A DNA stretch of 22,106 nt from an uncultured Propionibacteriaceae bacterium (GTDB taxonomy: Bacteria; Actinomycetota; Actinomycetes; Propionibacteriales; Propionibacteriaceae). The translations under genes and the position numbers were made by a program. This document shows positions 1 to 6,351 of this stretch, piece after piece; the stretch's first letter is position 1, and each line of letters starts with the position of its first letter. The DNA is taken from contig CAKZHP010000094.1 of NCBI GenBank assembly GCA_936924635.1, positions 1 through 22,106 on the forward strand. The letters are read 5' to 3'. The notes beneath the pieces are model-generated. The model was given only the letters and a program-made list of their open reading frames with translations. It made no database searches and was not told the origin of the DNA.

Positions 1-24
1 CAGGGAGCCCCGCGTGCCTGTCGG

Positions 25-534
25 TCATGGCAGCCGCCCGGGCAGCGCGACGATCTCGTGGCTGAGCAGGCGGCCGGCGGCGATCCGCAGCACCCCGTAC
101 GTGCCGTGGGGCTGCCGTCGCTTGTCCGTCGGCGAGCCCGGGTTGTACAGGTGGACCGCCCCGTCGGGGACGTCCAGCGGGATGTGGGAGTGGCCGAAGA
201 CCACCAGGTCTGCCTCGGGGAAGCGCCGTCGCATCCGGCGGTCACGCCCGTCCCGCGCGCCGGCGTCGTGGATCATCGCCACCGTGAGACCGTCCAGGTC
301 CAGCTCCAGCGTCTCCGGGACGCCGCTCCCCCACGAGGCCACTTCCGGGCCGTCGTTGTTGCCGAGCACGGCGCGCACCGGCGCGTACGCGGCGAGCTCG
401 TCGAGCACGCTGGGCACGCAGACGTCGCCGGCGTGGAGGATCAGGTCGGCCTGCGCAAGCGCGGGCACGAGGGCCGGCGGGCAGCCCTTCCAGAACCTCG
501 GCGCGTGGGTGTCCGAGACCACGACCACCCGCAC
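25..534 (-). CDS. YfcE/MJ0936-family metallophosphoesterase
   Basis: Predicted cytosolic calcineurin-like phosphodiesterase of 169 residues, the usual size for the YfcE/MJ0936 branch, which hydrolyses phosphodiester bonds with two metal ions. All metal-binding motifs are visible in order: D8-x-H10 at the N-terminus, G36-D37, GNND at 58-61, H89, and GHSH at 114-117, followed by NPGS at 131-134. The physiological substrate cannot be read from the sequence. The start is a GTG two bases after the NUDIX stop codon, so the two genes almost certainly share a transcript. I see no strong Shine-Dalgarno sequence, so translation is probably coupled to the NUDIX gene. The stop lies at the window edge and the gene is complete. 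Family assignment is firm; the cellular role is unknown. Confidence 0.93.
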   Translation of the reverse strand: MRVVVVSDTHAPRFWKGCPPALVPALAQADLILHAGDVCVPSVLDELAAYAPVRAVLGNNDGPEVASWGSGVPETLELDLDGLTVAMIHDAGARDGRDRRMRRRFPEADLVVFGHSHIPLDVPDGAVHLYNPGSPTDKRRQPHGTYGVLRIAAGRLLSHEIVALPGRLP

Positions 535-536
535 GC

Positions 537-1094
537 TCAGACGTCCACCCGGATCGTGTGCACCCCGAACGACCCCTGCTCCAGGTCGGCGACCCAGTGC
601 CGCAGCGTACGGAGCACGGTGCGGAACGCGATCTCCTCCCAGGGGATCTCGTGGGGGCGCACCAGCAGGTTCTCGATGGTCTCTGGCCCCGGCGCCAGGT
701 CCAGGTCGAGCAGACGGGCCCGGTAGAACAGGTGCACCTGCCCGGAGCGTACGACCTCCATCACCGTGTACAGACCCTGCAGCTCGACGCGCGCGCCGGC
801 CTCCTCACGGGTCTCCCGCGCCGACCCCTCGGCGGTCGTCTCGTCGTACTCCATGAAGCCCGCCGGCAGCGTCAGCAACCCGTACCCGGGCTCGATGTTG
901 CGACGGCACAGCAGTAGCAGGGGCCCCTCGGAGTCCTCCCAGACCGGCACCGTGCCGACCACGTTGATGGGGTTCACGTAGTCGATGTAGCCGCACGCCA
1001 AGCAGACCGCCCGCTCCCGGTCCTCCATCGGCGGCACCTGCCGGGTCATGGCTGAGCCGCAGAGTCGGCAGAAGCGGATGTCGGGGTACGGCAC
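537..1094 (-). CDS. NUDIX hydrolase with N-terminal zinc ribbon
   Basis: Predicted 185-residue NUDIX hydrolase, cleaving nucleoside diphosphates linked to another moiety. The N-terminus is a zinc ribbon with C9-x2-C12 and C31-x2-C34 followed by a Y-x-NP sequence, as in the Nudix_N_2 domain. The Nudix box is perfect: G79, E85, R93-E94, then E97-E98 and G100. The substrate is unknown; zinc-ribbon NUDIX enzymes include NADH pyrophosphatases, but this protein is shorter than NudC and lacks its extra N-terminal domain. The start is GTG at 1094, preceded by CAGGGT and six bases, so it may be leaderless. It is the first gene of a two-gene unit with the phosphoesterase (2-nt gap) and is divergent from the methyltransferase gene. 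Confidence 0.94.
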   Translation of the reverse strand: MPYPDIRFCRLCGSAMTRQVPPMEDRERAVCLACGYIDYVNPINVVGTVPVWEDSEGPLLLLCRRNIEPGYGLLTLPAGFMEYDETTAEGSARETREEAGARVELQGLYTVMEVVRSGQVHLFYRARLLDLDLAPGPETIENLLVRPHEIPWEEIAFRTVLRTLRHWVADLEQGSFGVHTIRVDV

Positions 1095-1100
1095 CCGCCT

Positions 1101-1106
1101 ACCCTG
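1101..1106 (-). promoter_or_regulatory. Candidate -10 box for leaderless NUDIX start
   Basis: On the minus strand CAGGGT is followed by six bases and then the GTG start. It matches the xAxxxT form of the actinobacterial -10 box, with C replacing the first T. Spacing places transcription start at or next to the start codon. No convincing -35 is seen. Inference from spacing only. Confidence 0.35.
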
Positions 1107-1160
1107 TCACCTCTGCGCCCGGTCGTCACCGCGCGGTGGCCGAAAGAGGGGGTGAGCGGG

Positions 1161-1166
1161 CACAGT
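1161..1166 (+). promoter_or_regulatory. Candidate -10 box for leaderless methyltransferase start
   Basis: CACAGT is followed by six bases and ATG at 1173. The spacing matches the other leaderless candidates in the window, although the first base is not T. It argues for the 1173 start over an upstream GTG at 1152. Confidence 0.35.
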
Positions 1167-1172
1167 GGCCCG

Positions 1173-2165
1173 ATGACGTCCTACCTGCTGCTGCTCGCGC
1201 CCGCCGCCAACCGCGTGTACGCGGGTGAGGCGCCCACCCTCGCCGCCGCCGAGCTGGCCGTGACCACGGGGGTCGAGGTGGAGCCGGTGACCATCGCCGG
1301 GATCGACTACCTCCGCTTCGAGGCCGGCGACGAGGCGCTGGCCACCGTGGCGGCGCAGTCGGCGCGACTGGCGCTGTTCGAGGAGGCCGGTGGGCTGCTG
1401 CGGCCCGTCGAGCTGCCGCGGACGGACGTGCTCGACGACGACCTGGTCACCATCCCGAAGTACCCCGGCAAGACCAACGAGCAGTTCACCCGCCTGCTGC
1501 TGAACGTGACGCTGGCGCAGGTGGACCGGCCGGCCGGGCGGCGCGCGGTGCTCGACCCCTTGGCCGGTCGCGGCACGACGCTCACCACGGCGTGGCTGGC
1601 GGGGCACGACGCCGCCGGGGTGGAGGGCGACGAGAAGGCCATGGAGGCGTTCGCGGCGTTCCTCAAGACGTGGCTGCGACGCAAGCGGCTCAAGCACAAG
1701 GCCGACATCACGCCGGTGCGGCGGGAGGGGCGGTCGCTGGGGCGGCGGTTCGACGCGGAGGTGGTCGCCGAGGGCCAGACGCTCACGCTGGGCATGTTCA
1801 CCGGGGACACCCGCGACTCGGCGGCACTGTGGGGCAAGCGACGGTTCGACGCGGTGGTGACGGACGCCCCGTACGGGGTGGTGCACGGGGCGACCACCGA
1901 TGTACGGGGGGTGTCAGGCCGCCGGGACCGCTCGGCCGCGGGGCTGCTGCGTGAAGCGGTCCCGGTGTGGGCCGGCCAGCTCAAGGCGGGCGGCGCCCTG
2001 GGCCTGTCCTGGAACACCCTGGGGCTGCCGCGGGAGGACCTGCTGACCGTGCTCGCCGGCGCCGGCCTCACGCCGCTGGACGAGGGCCCGTGGCGCCGGT
2101 TCGCTCACCGGGTCGACTCTTCCGTGCACCGCGACCTGGTGGTGGCGGTCAAGCCAGCCGGGTGA
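1173..2165 (+). CDS. Trm11/Trm-G10-like SAM-dependent methyltransferase
   Basis: Predicted 330-residue SAM-dependent methyltransferase of the UPF0020/Trm11 group, whose known members methylate guanosine N2 in tRNA. The SAM-binding motif DPLAGRGTT lies at about 128-136 and the catalytic motif IV reads DAPYG at 231-235, where the family norm is (D/N)PPY(G). About 100 residues precede the catalytic fold; they may be a reduced RNA-binding domain, but I cannot recognise a full THUMP domain. The substrate is therefore unproven. I chose ATG 1173 over GTG 1152 because a -10-like CACAGT sits six bases upstream and the extra seven residues look non-conserved. The gene is divergent from the NUDIX gene and followed by sixA, which has its own promoter. 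Confidence 0.82.
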   Translation: MTSYLLLLAPAANRVYAGEAPTLAAAELAVTTGVEVEPVTIAGIDYLRFEAGDEALATVAAQSARLALFEEAGGLLRPVELPRTDVLDDDLVTIPKYPGKTNEQFTRLLLNVTLAQVDRPAGRRAVLDPLAGRGTTLTTAWLAGHDAAGVEGDEKAMEAFAAFLKTWLRRKRLKHKADITPVRREGRSLGRRFDAEVVAEGQTLTLGMFTGDTRDSAALWGKRRFDAVVTDAPYGVVHGATTDVRGVSGRRDRSAAGLLREAVPVWAGQLKAGGALGLSWNTLGLPREDLLTVLAGAGLTPLDEGPWRRFAHRVDSSVHRDLVVAVKPAG

Positions 2166-2253
2166 GCCCCGCGTCCCCGTACGCGCCGGCCGAGGGGCGA
2201 GGCAGTGGCCGCACCCACAGGTGAGCACGGCCCCGGCTCCCGTACCGCCCACC

Positions 2254-2259
2254 TAGACT
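2254..2259 (+). promoter_or_regulatory. Candidate -10 box for leaderless sixA start
   Basis: TAGACT is followed by exactly six bases and the ATG at 2266. This fits the TANNNT consensus and the spacing of a leaderless actinobacterial transcript. There is no Shine-Dalgarno sequence. Confidence 0.5.
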
Positions 2260-2265
2260 CCAGCC

Positions 2266-2745
2266 ATGCCCGTCCTGTACCTCATGCGTCACGCCAGCGC
2301 CGAACCCCACGACCCCGCCGGCGACGCCCTCCGGGCCCTCACCGCCGACGGCCGTGCGGAGGCGTCCTCGATCGGTGACCAGCTGCGAGACGCCGGCATC
2401 GATCGGGTCCTCGCCTCCTCGGCGGCCCGTACGCTGCAGACCGCCCTGGAGCTCGGGCTGGACGTGGAGGCGGAGCCGGCCGACAGCCTGTACAACGCCG
2501 ACGGCGAGACGATCCTGGAGGCCGTACGCCTGCTGGACGACTCCGTGACCACGGCGCTGGTCATCGCCCACAACCCGGGGATCTCCGACGCCAGCCTTGA
2601 GCTGACCGGCGACGACTCCGACCCCGAGGCGCGCTTGGTCATCGAGAGCGGCTTCCCGCCGGCGACGTGCTGCCGGTTCGAGGTCACGGGCTCCTGGGCC
2701 AGCCTCACCACCGCGCGCCTCACCACCACCCTGCGCCCGCACTGA
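2266..2745 (+). CDS. SixA-type histidine phosphatase
   Basis: Predicted 159-residue member of the histidine phosphatase superfamily, SixA branch. The catalytic R8-H9 (LMRHA) is at the N-terminus and the second histidine is H102 in VIAHNPG, which is diagnostic for SixA-like proteins. In E. coli SixA removes phosphate from phosphohistidine in signalling proteins; in actinobacteria the target is usually unknown. The size is normal for the family. The start ATG follows a TAGACT box by six bases, with no Shine-Dalgarno sequence, which suggests leaderless translation. The gene is convergent with the RNase HI gene. Mycobacterial RNase HI is fused to a histidine phosphatase, so this neighbourhood may be more than chance, but that is inference. 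Confidence 0.9.
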   Translation: MPVLYLMRHASAEPHDPAGDALRALTADGRAEASSIGDQLRDAGIDRVLASSAARTLQTALELGLDVEAEPADSLYNADGETILEAVRLLDDSVTTALVIAHNPGISDASLELTGDDSDPEARLVIESGFPPATCCRFEVTGSWASLTTARLTTTLRPH

Positions 2746-2751
2746 ACAACT

Positions 2752-2797
2752 GTTCTGTCCGTTCAGAAGGGAAATTTCCGTTCTGAACGCACAGAAC
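2752..2797. terminator. 46-bp near-perfect palindrome between convergent genes
   Basis: Two 23-base arms pair at 21 of 23 positions around a centre between 2774 and 2775. The arms contain GTTCTGT/ACAGAAC (2752-2758 and 2791-2797), GTTCAGAA/TTCTGAAC (2761-2768 and 2781-2788) and a central GAAATTTC. It lies just after sixA and 38 bases from the end of the RNase HI gene, so a bidirectional terminator is the simplest reading. It is much richer in A and T than the surrounding DNA, unlike the GC-rich hairpins elsewhere in the window, so a protein-binding site is a real alternative. Confidence 0.6.
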
Positions 2798-2834
2798 CCT
2801 TGCCAGGTAAGGTGATGAGTCGGGTACGGACCGG

Positions 2835-3752
2835 TCAGACGGGTGTCTCCTGGTGGAACCGGAGGCGCCACGACGCGCCGTCTCGCTGCCACAACGACGA
2901 CCCGAGCCGCTCCTCGCCGCTGCGGCGCAGCCGGTAGCGCAGCTGCACCACGTCGTCTCCGAGGGGGCTGAGGCCCAGCACCTGCAGCTCCGCCCGGCCC
3001 TGCAGCGTGGCGGCGCGGGCGAGAAGCGACCCCCGCGTACGGATCTGGCCGCCCGCCTCGAACCCCACGTAGTCGGGATGGAGCAGCTCGGCCAGCCGGC
3101 TGCGGTCGAGCACCACGGCGTCGTCCAGCAGCTCGGACTGCAGCGCGACCACCGCCTGCTCTACCCCGACCTCGGGCGCCGGCCAGAGGCTGCTGCGGCC
3201 GGACGGGGCCGGCGGGTCCTCGCTGAACAGGTCGGGCTCCGGCTCCTGCCGGGGCGTGGGCACCACCAGCGGCGACTCGCGCGGCGCATCCGGGTCGCCG
3301 AAGCCGGGCCCGGTGGGCACCGAGGTGCCGTCTCTGTACGCGGTCGCCGCGGCCCGCGCCAGCAGGTCGGCCTTCTCGTTCAGCTCGTGGCCGCTGTGCC
3401 CCTTGACCCACTCGAACGTCACCTGACGGCCGGCCAGCTCGGCGTCCAGCTGCTTGACCAGGTCCACGTTCATGACGGGGTTGCCGTCGGCCTTGCGCCA
3501 TCCCCGCCGCTTCCAGCCGGGGATCCACTTGGTGGCGGTGTTGATGACGTACTGCGAGTCGCACATCACCGTCAGCGGCTGGGCGCTCGACCGGGTCTGC
3601 TGCAGCAGGTTGATGACGGCCACCAGCTCGGCCATGTTGTTCGTGCCGACCCGCCAGCCACCCGAGGCCCAGCGGTCCTCGTCCACGTACCAGCCCCAGC
3701 CTGCGGGGCCCGGGTTCGAGAGCGAGGACCCGTCGGCGGCGGCAACGATCAT
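2835..3752 (-). CDS. rnhA: RNase HI fused to a C-terminal DUF4440 domain
   Basis: Predicted 305-residue two-domain protein. Residues 1-140 are RNase HI, which cuts the RNA strand of RNA-DNA hybrids. The four acidic active-site residues are present: D7 (ADGSS), E42 (NNMAEL), D65 (CDSQY) and D129 (NEKADLL), with H119/H122 in the flexible loop. A Pro/Glu-rich linker (about 145-190) joins it to a SnoaL-like DUF4440 fold (about 195-305, ending in W-R-L-R-F-H). The role of DUF4440 here is unknown. ATG 3752 is chosen because GAGAGG lies nine bases upstream; ATG 3761 would directly abut that site. It follows the DyP gene by 24 bases and is probably the last gene of that operon. RNase HI identity is firm; the fusion is seen directly in one uninterrupted frame. 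Confidence 0.92.
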   Translation of the reverse strand: MIVAAADGSSLSNPGPAGWGWYVDEDRWASGGWRVGTNNMAELVAVINLLQQTRSSAQPLTVMCDSQYVINTATKWIPGWKRRGWRKADGNPVMNVDLVKQLDAELAGRQVTFEWVKGHSGHELNEKADLLARAAATAYRDGTSVPTGPGFGDPDAPRESPLVVPTPRQEPEPDLFSEDPPAPSGRSSLWPAPEVGVEQAVVALQSELLDDAVVLDRSRLAELLHPDYVGFEAGGQIRTRGSLLARAATLQGRAELQVLGLSPLGDDVVQLRYRLRRSGEERLGSSLWQRDGASWRLRFHQETPV

Positions 3753-3761
3753 GCGCGACAT

Positions 3762-3767
3762 CCTCTC
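3762..3767 (-). promoter_or_regulatory. Ribosome binding site deciding the RNase HI start
   Basis: Minus-strand GAGAGG. It has no spacing to the ATG at 3761 but nine bases to the ATG at 3752, so it favours the shorter protein. Confidence 0.6.
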
Positions 3768-3776
3768 ACCGTCGGG

Positions 3777-4973
3777 TCAGCCGAACAGACCCTGGGCGAT
3801 CCAGCCACCGGGCGGGAAGCCGCCCGGGATGGCGAACACCGACGACCCGATCGCGGTCGTCCACTCGTTGAGCGCGTCGGACTCGTCGAGCCGTTGCTGC
3901 ACCGGCACGAACTGCCGGGTGACGGAGCCCACGAACGCCATGAAGATCAGTCCCGAGGTCTGCTGCGCGCCGTCGTTGTGGGTGTAGTTCAGCGCCCGGC
4001 GGAGCATCCGGCGCCCGGAGTTCAGGTCGGGGTGGGCCAACCGGGCGTGCGAGTCAGCGGGGATCACGAGCTTCCCGCCGTCGGTCGCGGTGAGGTCCAA
4101 CCCGTCGGTCTCCTGGGTGCCCGTGAGGGGCGCGCCCGTGTCGAGGCGGCGGCCGATGACCCGTTCCTGCCGTGGCCTGGTGAGCCGGTCCCACTCGTCG
4201 AGGTGCATCTCGATGCGGCGCAGCACCAGCGAGGTGCCGCCCCGGAACCAGTCCTGCACGTCGTCTGGCCACACCGCTCGGCGCAGGTCCTCCCCCGCCG
4301 GGTTGCCGCTCCCGTCGACCTGCCCGAACAGGTTGCGCCCGGTCACGGGGTTGCCCGCGCCGTCCGTGCCTCTCCAGGAGCCCGTCTGGCGCCAGCGGAC
4401 GGACGCGAAGGGGGCGGCGTCGCGGGTCAGGGCGCGCTCCGCGTACGCCACCGAGGTCTGGTCGTCGGCAGCGATCTGGAGCAGCAGGTCGCCGCCGCTC
4501 CACCGGTCCTGCAGCCGGTCGTGCCGCATGGGCGGCACGTCGAGCAGTCCGTCCGGCCGGCGGCTCTCCAGACCGGGGATGGCGAACACCCGCGGGCCGA
4601 GCCCGACGGTGACCGACAGCGAGACGCCGGCGTGAGACATCTCAGGCGTGGGGTCACCCAGCGCACCCCGGCCAGCCATCAGCGGCGCGATGTCGCCCGA
4701 CCACACGCGCAGCAGCCGGGCGAGCGCGTCGGCCGTGGTGCCGGGCTTGAGGTCATACGCCACCAGTGTCGTCGCCGCCGGGGTGGGCGTGTCGATGCCC
4801 ACCTGGTGGAGGCCGTGCGGGCTGTACGTCTGACGCTGAGCCCCAGCCGTGGGTGTCTCCGGGCGCGCCTGCTGGTGGTGCCCGGCCACCATGGCAGCCG
4901 CACCGCCGAGCGCGAGGGCCCCGCCCGCGGCGCCGTACCCCAGGGCGCCGCGCCGGCTGAGCGGCGCCGTCAC
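3777..4973 (-). CDS. Tat-exported DyP-type heme peroxidase
   Basis: Predicted 398-residue dye-decolorizing peroxidase, a heme enzyme that uses hydrogen peroxide. A twin-arginine signal (LSRRGALGYG, residues 5-14, then a hydrophobic Ala/Gly stretch to about 30) indicates export as a folded protein. The family's G-x-x-D-G motif is G217-Q-V-D220-G221, giving the distal aspartate. H309 in DSHARL is the likely proximal heme ligand, and the distal arginine is R325 or R326. Streptomyces DtpA is a close functional analogue: a Tat DyP encoded with a copper chaperone and needed for maturation of the copper oxidase GlxA. No GlxA-like gene is visible here. The GTG start overlaps the chaperone stop by four bases (GTGA), so translation is coupled. 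Confidence 0.93.
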   Translation of the reverse strand: MTAPLSRRGALGYGAAGGALALGGAAAMVAGHHQQARPETPTAGAQRQTYSPHGLHQVGIDTPTPAATTLVAYDLKPGTTADALARLLRVWSGDIAPLMAGRGALGDPTPEMSHAGVSLSVTVGLGPRVFAIPGLESRRPDGLLDVPPMRHDRLQDRWSGGDLLLQIAADDQTSVAYAERALTRDAAPFASVRWRQTGSWRGTDGAGNPVTGRNLFGQVDGSGNPAGEDLRRAVWPDDVQDWFRGGTSLVLRRIEMHLDEWDRLTRPRQERVIGRRLDTGAPLTGTQETDGLDLTATDGGKLVIPADSHARLAHPDLNSGRRMLRRALNYTHNDGAQQTSGLIFMAFVGSVTRQFVPVQQRLDESDALNEWTTAIGSSVFAIPGGFPPGGWIAQGLFG

Positions 4974-5491
4974 CCGCGCGGAGGAGCCGGCGACGGAGAC
5001 TGGGAGTGGTAGTGGTCCTCCTCCTCGGTGAACAACTTCACCGGGGCCTTGACGCTCAGCCGCTGGCCGTTCGAGAGCTCCAGCTCGAGGGCGACCTCGG
5101 CGCCGACCGGTAGCGGCTCCTTCAGCCCCATGAGCATGACGTGGTAGCCGGACGGCACCAGGTGGACATGCGCGCCCGCCGGCACGGTGATGCCGTTGGG
5201 CGCCTCCTGCATCACGATCGTGCCGTCACTGCCCTTGACCATCTCGTGGAGCTGGCACATGCCGGCGACGGGGCTGGACGCGGCGACCAGCCGCACGTCA
5301 GCCGTGCCCGGGTTCACCAGGGTCATGAAGGCGGCCGACATGTCGGGCATGGTCGCCCCTTCGGTCGTACGCACCCAGAGGGACTCGACGCTCAGCTGCA
5401 CGGGCTGGCCGGCGGGCTGGCTGCTGCACCCGGCGAGCCCGGCGGTGGCGGCGGCCCCCAGGGCAAGGACGGTGCGTCGGGTGAGGCTCAT
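4970..5491 (-). CDS. PCu(A)C-type copper chaperone lipoprotein
   Basis: Predicted 173-residue extracytoplasmic copper(I) chaperone. The N-terminus has a twin-arginine pair (LTRRTVLALG) and a lipobox LAGC with C22 as the lipidated residue, so it is likely a Tat-exported lipoprotein. The Cu(I)-binding set is present: H82, M94 and the H117-x-M119 pair, closely matching the family pattern H(M)x10Mx21HxM. The tail contains H-Y-H-S (160-163), a possible extra copper ligand, as seen in some bacterial PCu(A)C proteins. ATG 5491 is chosen because the signal peptide begins there and because it overlaps the stop of the zinc-ribbon gene (ATGA). The product probably supplies copper outside the membrane; it may work with DyP as ECuC does with DtpA in Streptomyces. 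Confidence 0.93.
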   Translation of the reverse strand: MSLTRRTVLALGAAATAGLAGCSSQPAGQPVQLSVESLWVRTTEGATMPDMSAAFMTLVNPGTADVRLVAASSPVAGMCQLHEMVKGSDGTIVMQEAPNGITVPAGAHVHLVPSGYHVMLMGLKEPLPVGAEVALELELSNGQRLSVKAPVKLFTEEEDHYHSQSPSPAPPRG

Positions 5492-6294
5492 CGGACGTAC
5501 ACCGTGGCGCCGTCGCCTCCCGTGCAGGTCGTGTACGTCGTGCGGGTGCAGCTCATGTCGTAGTCCTTCTGGGTCACCGGGGAGTGTGCCTTCACAGGGA
5601 ATGTACCCGTGACCCCGGCACGCAGCGCCGTGACCACCCCGGCCTCCACGTTGGCGGCGAACTCGCACGACGTGCTGGCCCCCACGGCGACGGTGGTCGA
5701 CCCCGGGCAGAGGGTGCCACCGGCGGGAGGGAACGCCGCCGCGGGAGTCGGCGTGGACGACGTGCTGGCCGGCGACGAGGGGCGGCTCGGTGTCGACGAG
5801 GTCGTCGGTGAGGCAGGCGTCGCCGGCCGGGCCGACGTGGAGCTGACCGGTGCTGACGAGGCCCTGGGTGTGGTGCCGGCCTGGGGGGTCGAGGTGAACA
5901 GCACGATGGCCCCGATCACCCCTGCCACCACCACGAGGGTGAGGATGACGACCAGAGCCAGACCGCCATTGCGCCGTGGGGGTGGCGGCGACAGCGTCTC
6001 GACCAGTGAGGCGGGACGCACCAGAGGCGGCACGGGCTGGGCGCCAAGCATCCGGGTTTCCTGCGACGCGGCGTCCGAGACCGGGGCGCCGAGGGCCGGC
6101 CGCAGCGGGCGGATGGCCGTGTCGTCAGGGTTTCGGAACAGGTCGTCGGGCATGGCCGGCGGGGTCGTCTCCCATGCGGTGCCCGGGCCGAGCAGCGGAT
6201 CGCGGTCGGGCACGGGGACGGCCGTCGACGCCCCGCACGCGGGGCAGAACAGCGCGTCGTCGGGCAACACCGCCCCGCAGCTGCGACACATCAT
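5488..6294 (-). CDS. Zinc-ribbon, single-pass membrane protein
   Basis: Hypothetical 268-residue protein with a clear layout. Residues 1-22 form a zinc ribbon (C3-x2-C6, C17-x2-C20). A low-complexity cytosolic stretch follows, then one transmembrane segment (about 111-133), a Ser/Thr/Pro-rich linker (about 135-190), and an extracytoplasmic domain with four cysteines (C196, C210, C249, C257) that could form two disulfides. The outer domain resembles small actinobacterial DUF4333-like modules in its C-x13-C-x-F-A pattern, but I cannot assign it firmly. It is the first gene of the copper-chaperone/DyP operon and overlaps the next gene by four bases. There is a TAGTCT box eight bases before the ATG and no Shine-Dalgarno sequence. 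Function unknown. Confidence 0.8.
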   Translation of the reverse strand: MMCRSCGAVLPDDALFCPACGASTAVPVPDRDPLLGPGTAWETTPPAMPDDLFRNPDDTAIRPLRPALGAPVSDAASQETRMLGAQPVPPLVRPASLVETLSPPPPRRNGGLALVVILTLVVVAGVIGAIVLFTSTPQAGTTPRASSAPVSSTSARPATPASPTTSSTPSRPSSPASTSSTPTPAAAFPPAGGTLCPGSTTVAVGASTSCEFAANVEAGVVTALRAGVTGTFPVKAHSPVTQKDYDMSCTRTTYTTCTGGDGATVYVR

Positions 6295-6302
6295 GACGAA
6301 GC

Positions 6303-6308
6303 AGACTA
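6303..6308 (-). promoter_or_regulatory. Candidate -10 box of the copper/DyP operon
   Basis: Minus-strand TAGTCT, eight bases before the ATG at 6294. It would give a leader of zero to two bases for the zinc-ribbon to RNase HI transcript. Confidence 0.4.
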
Positions 6309-6351
6309 CCGAGGCGTCACGAGGCGCCGCCGATGGCCGCCGCCAGGACGC

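Noticed and set aside
1152..1172. An upstream GTG start for the methyltransferase
   Set aside because: The GTG has no usable ribosome binding site and overlaps the putative promoter; the ATG at 1173 has a -10-like box at the right spacing.
2744..2755. GAACAACTGTTC, resembling an actinobacterial LexA (SOS) box
   Set aside because: It overlaps the sixA stop codon between convergent genes, so it cannot control a promoter here; the match to the inner bases of the consensus is also incomplete.
2853..5012. A 719-codon plus-strand frame across the RNase HI and DyP genes
   Set aside because: It runs antisense over two genes with intact active sites and has the low-complexity composition of a shadow frame.
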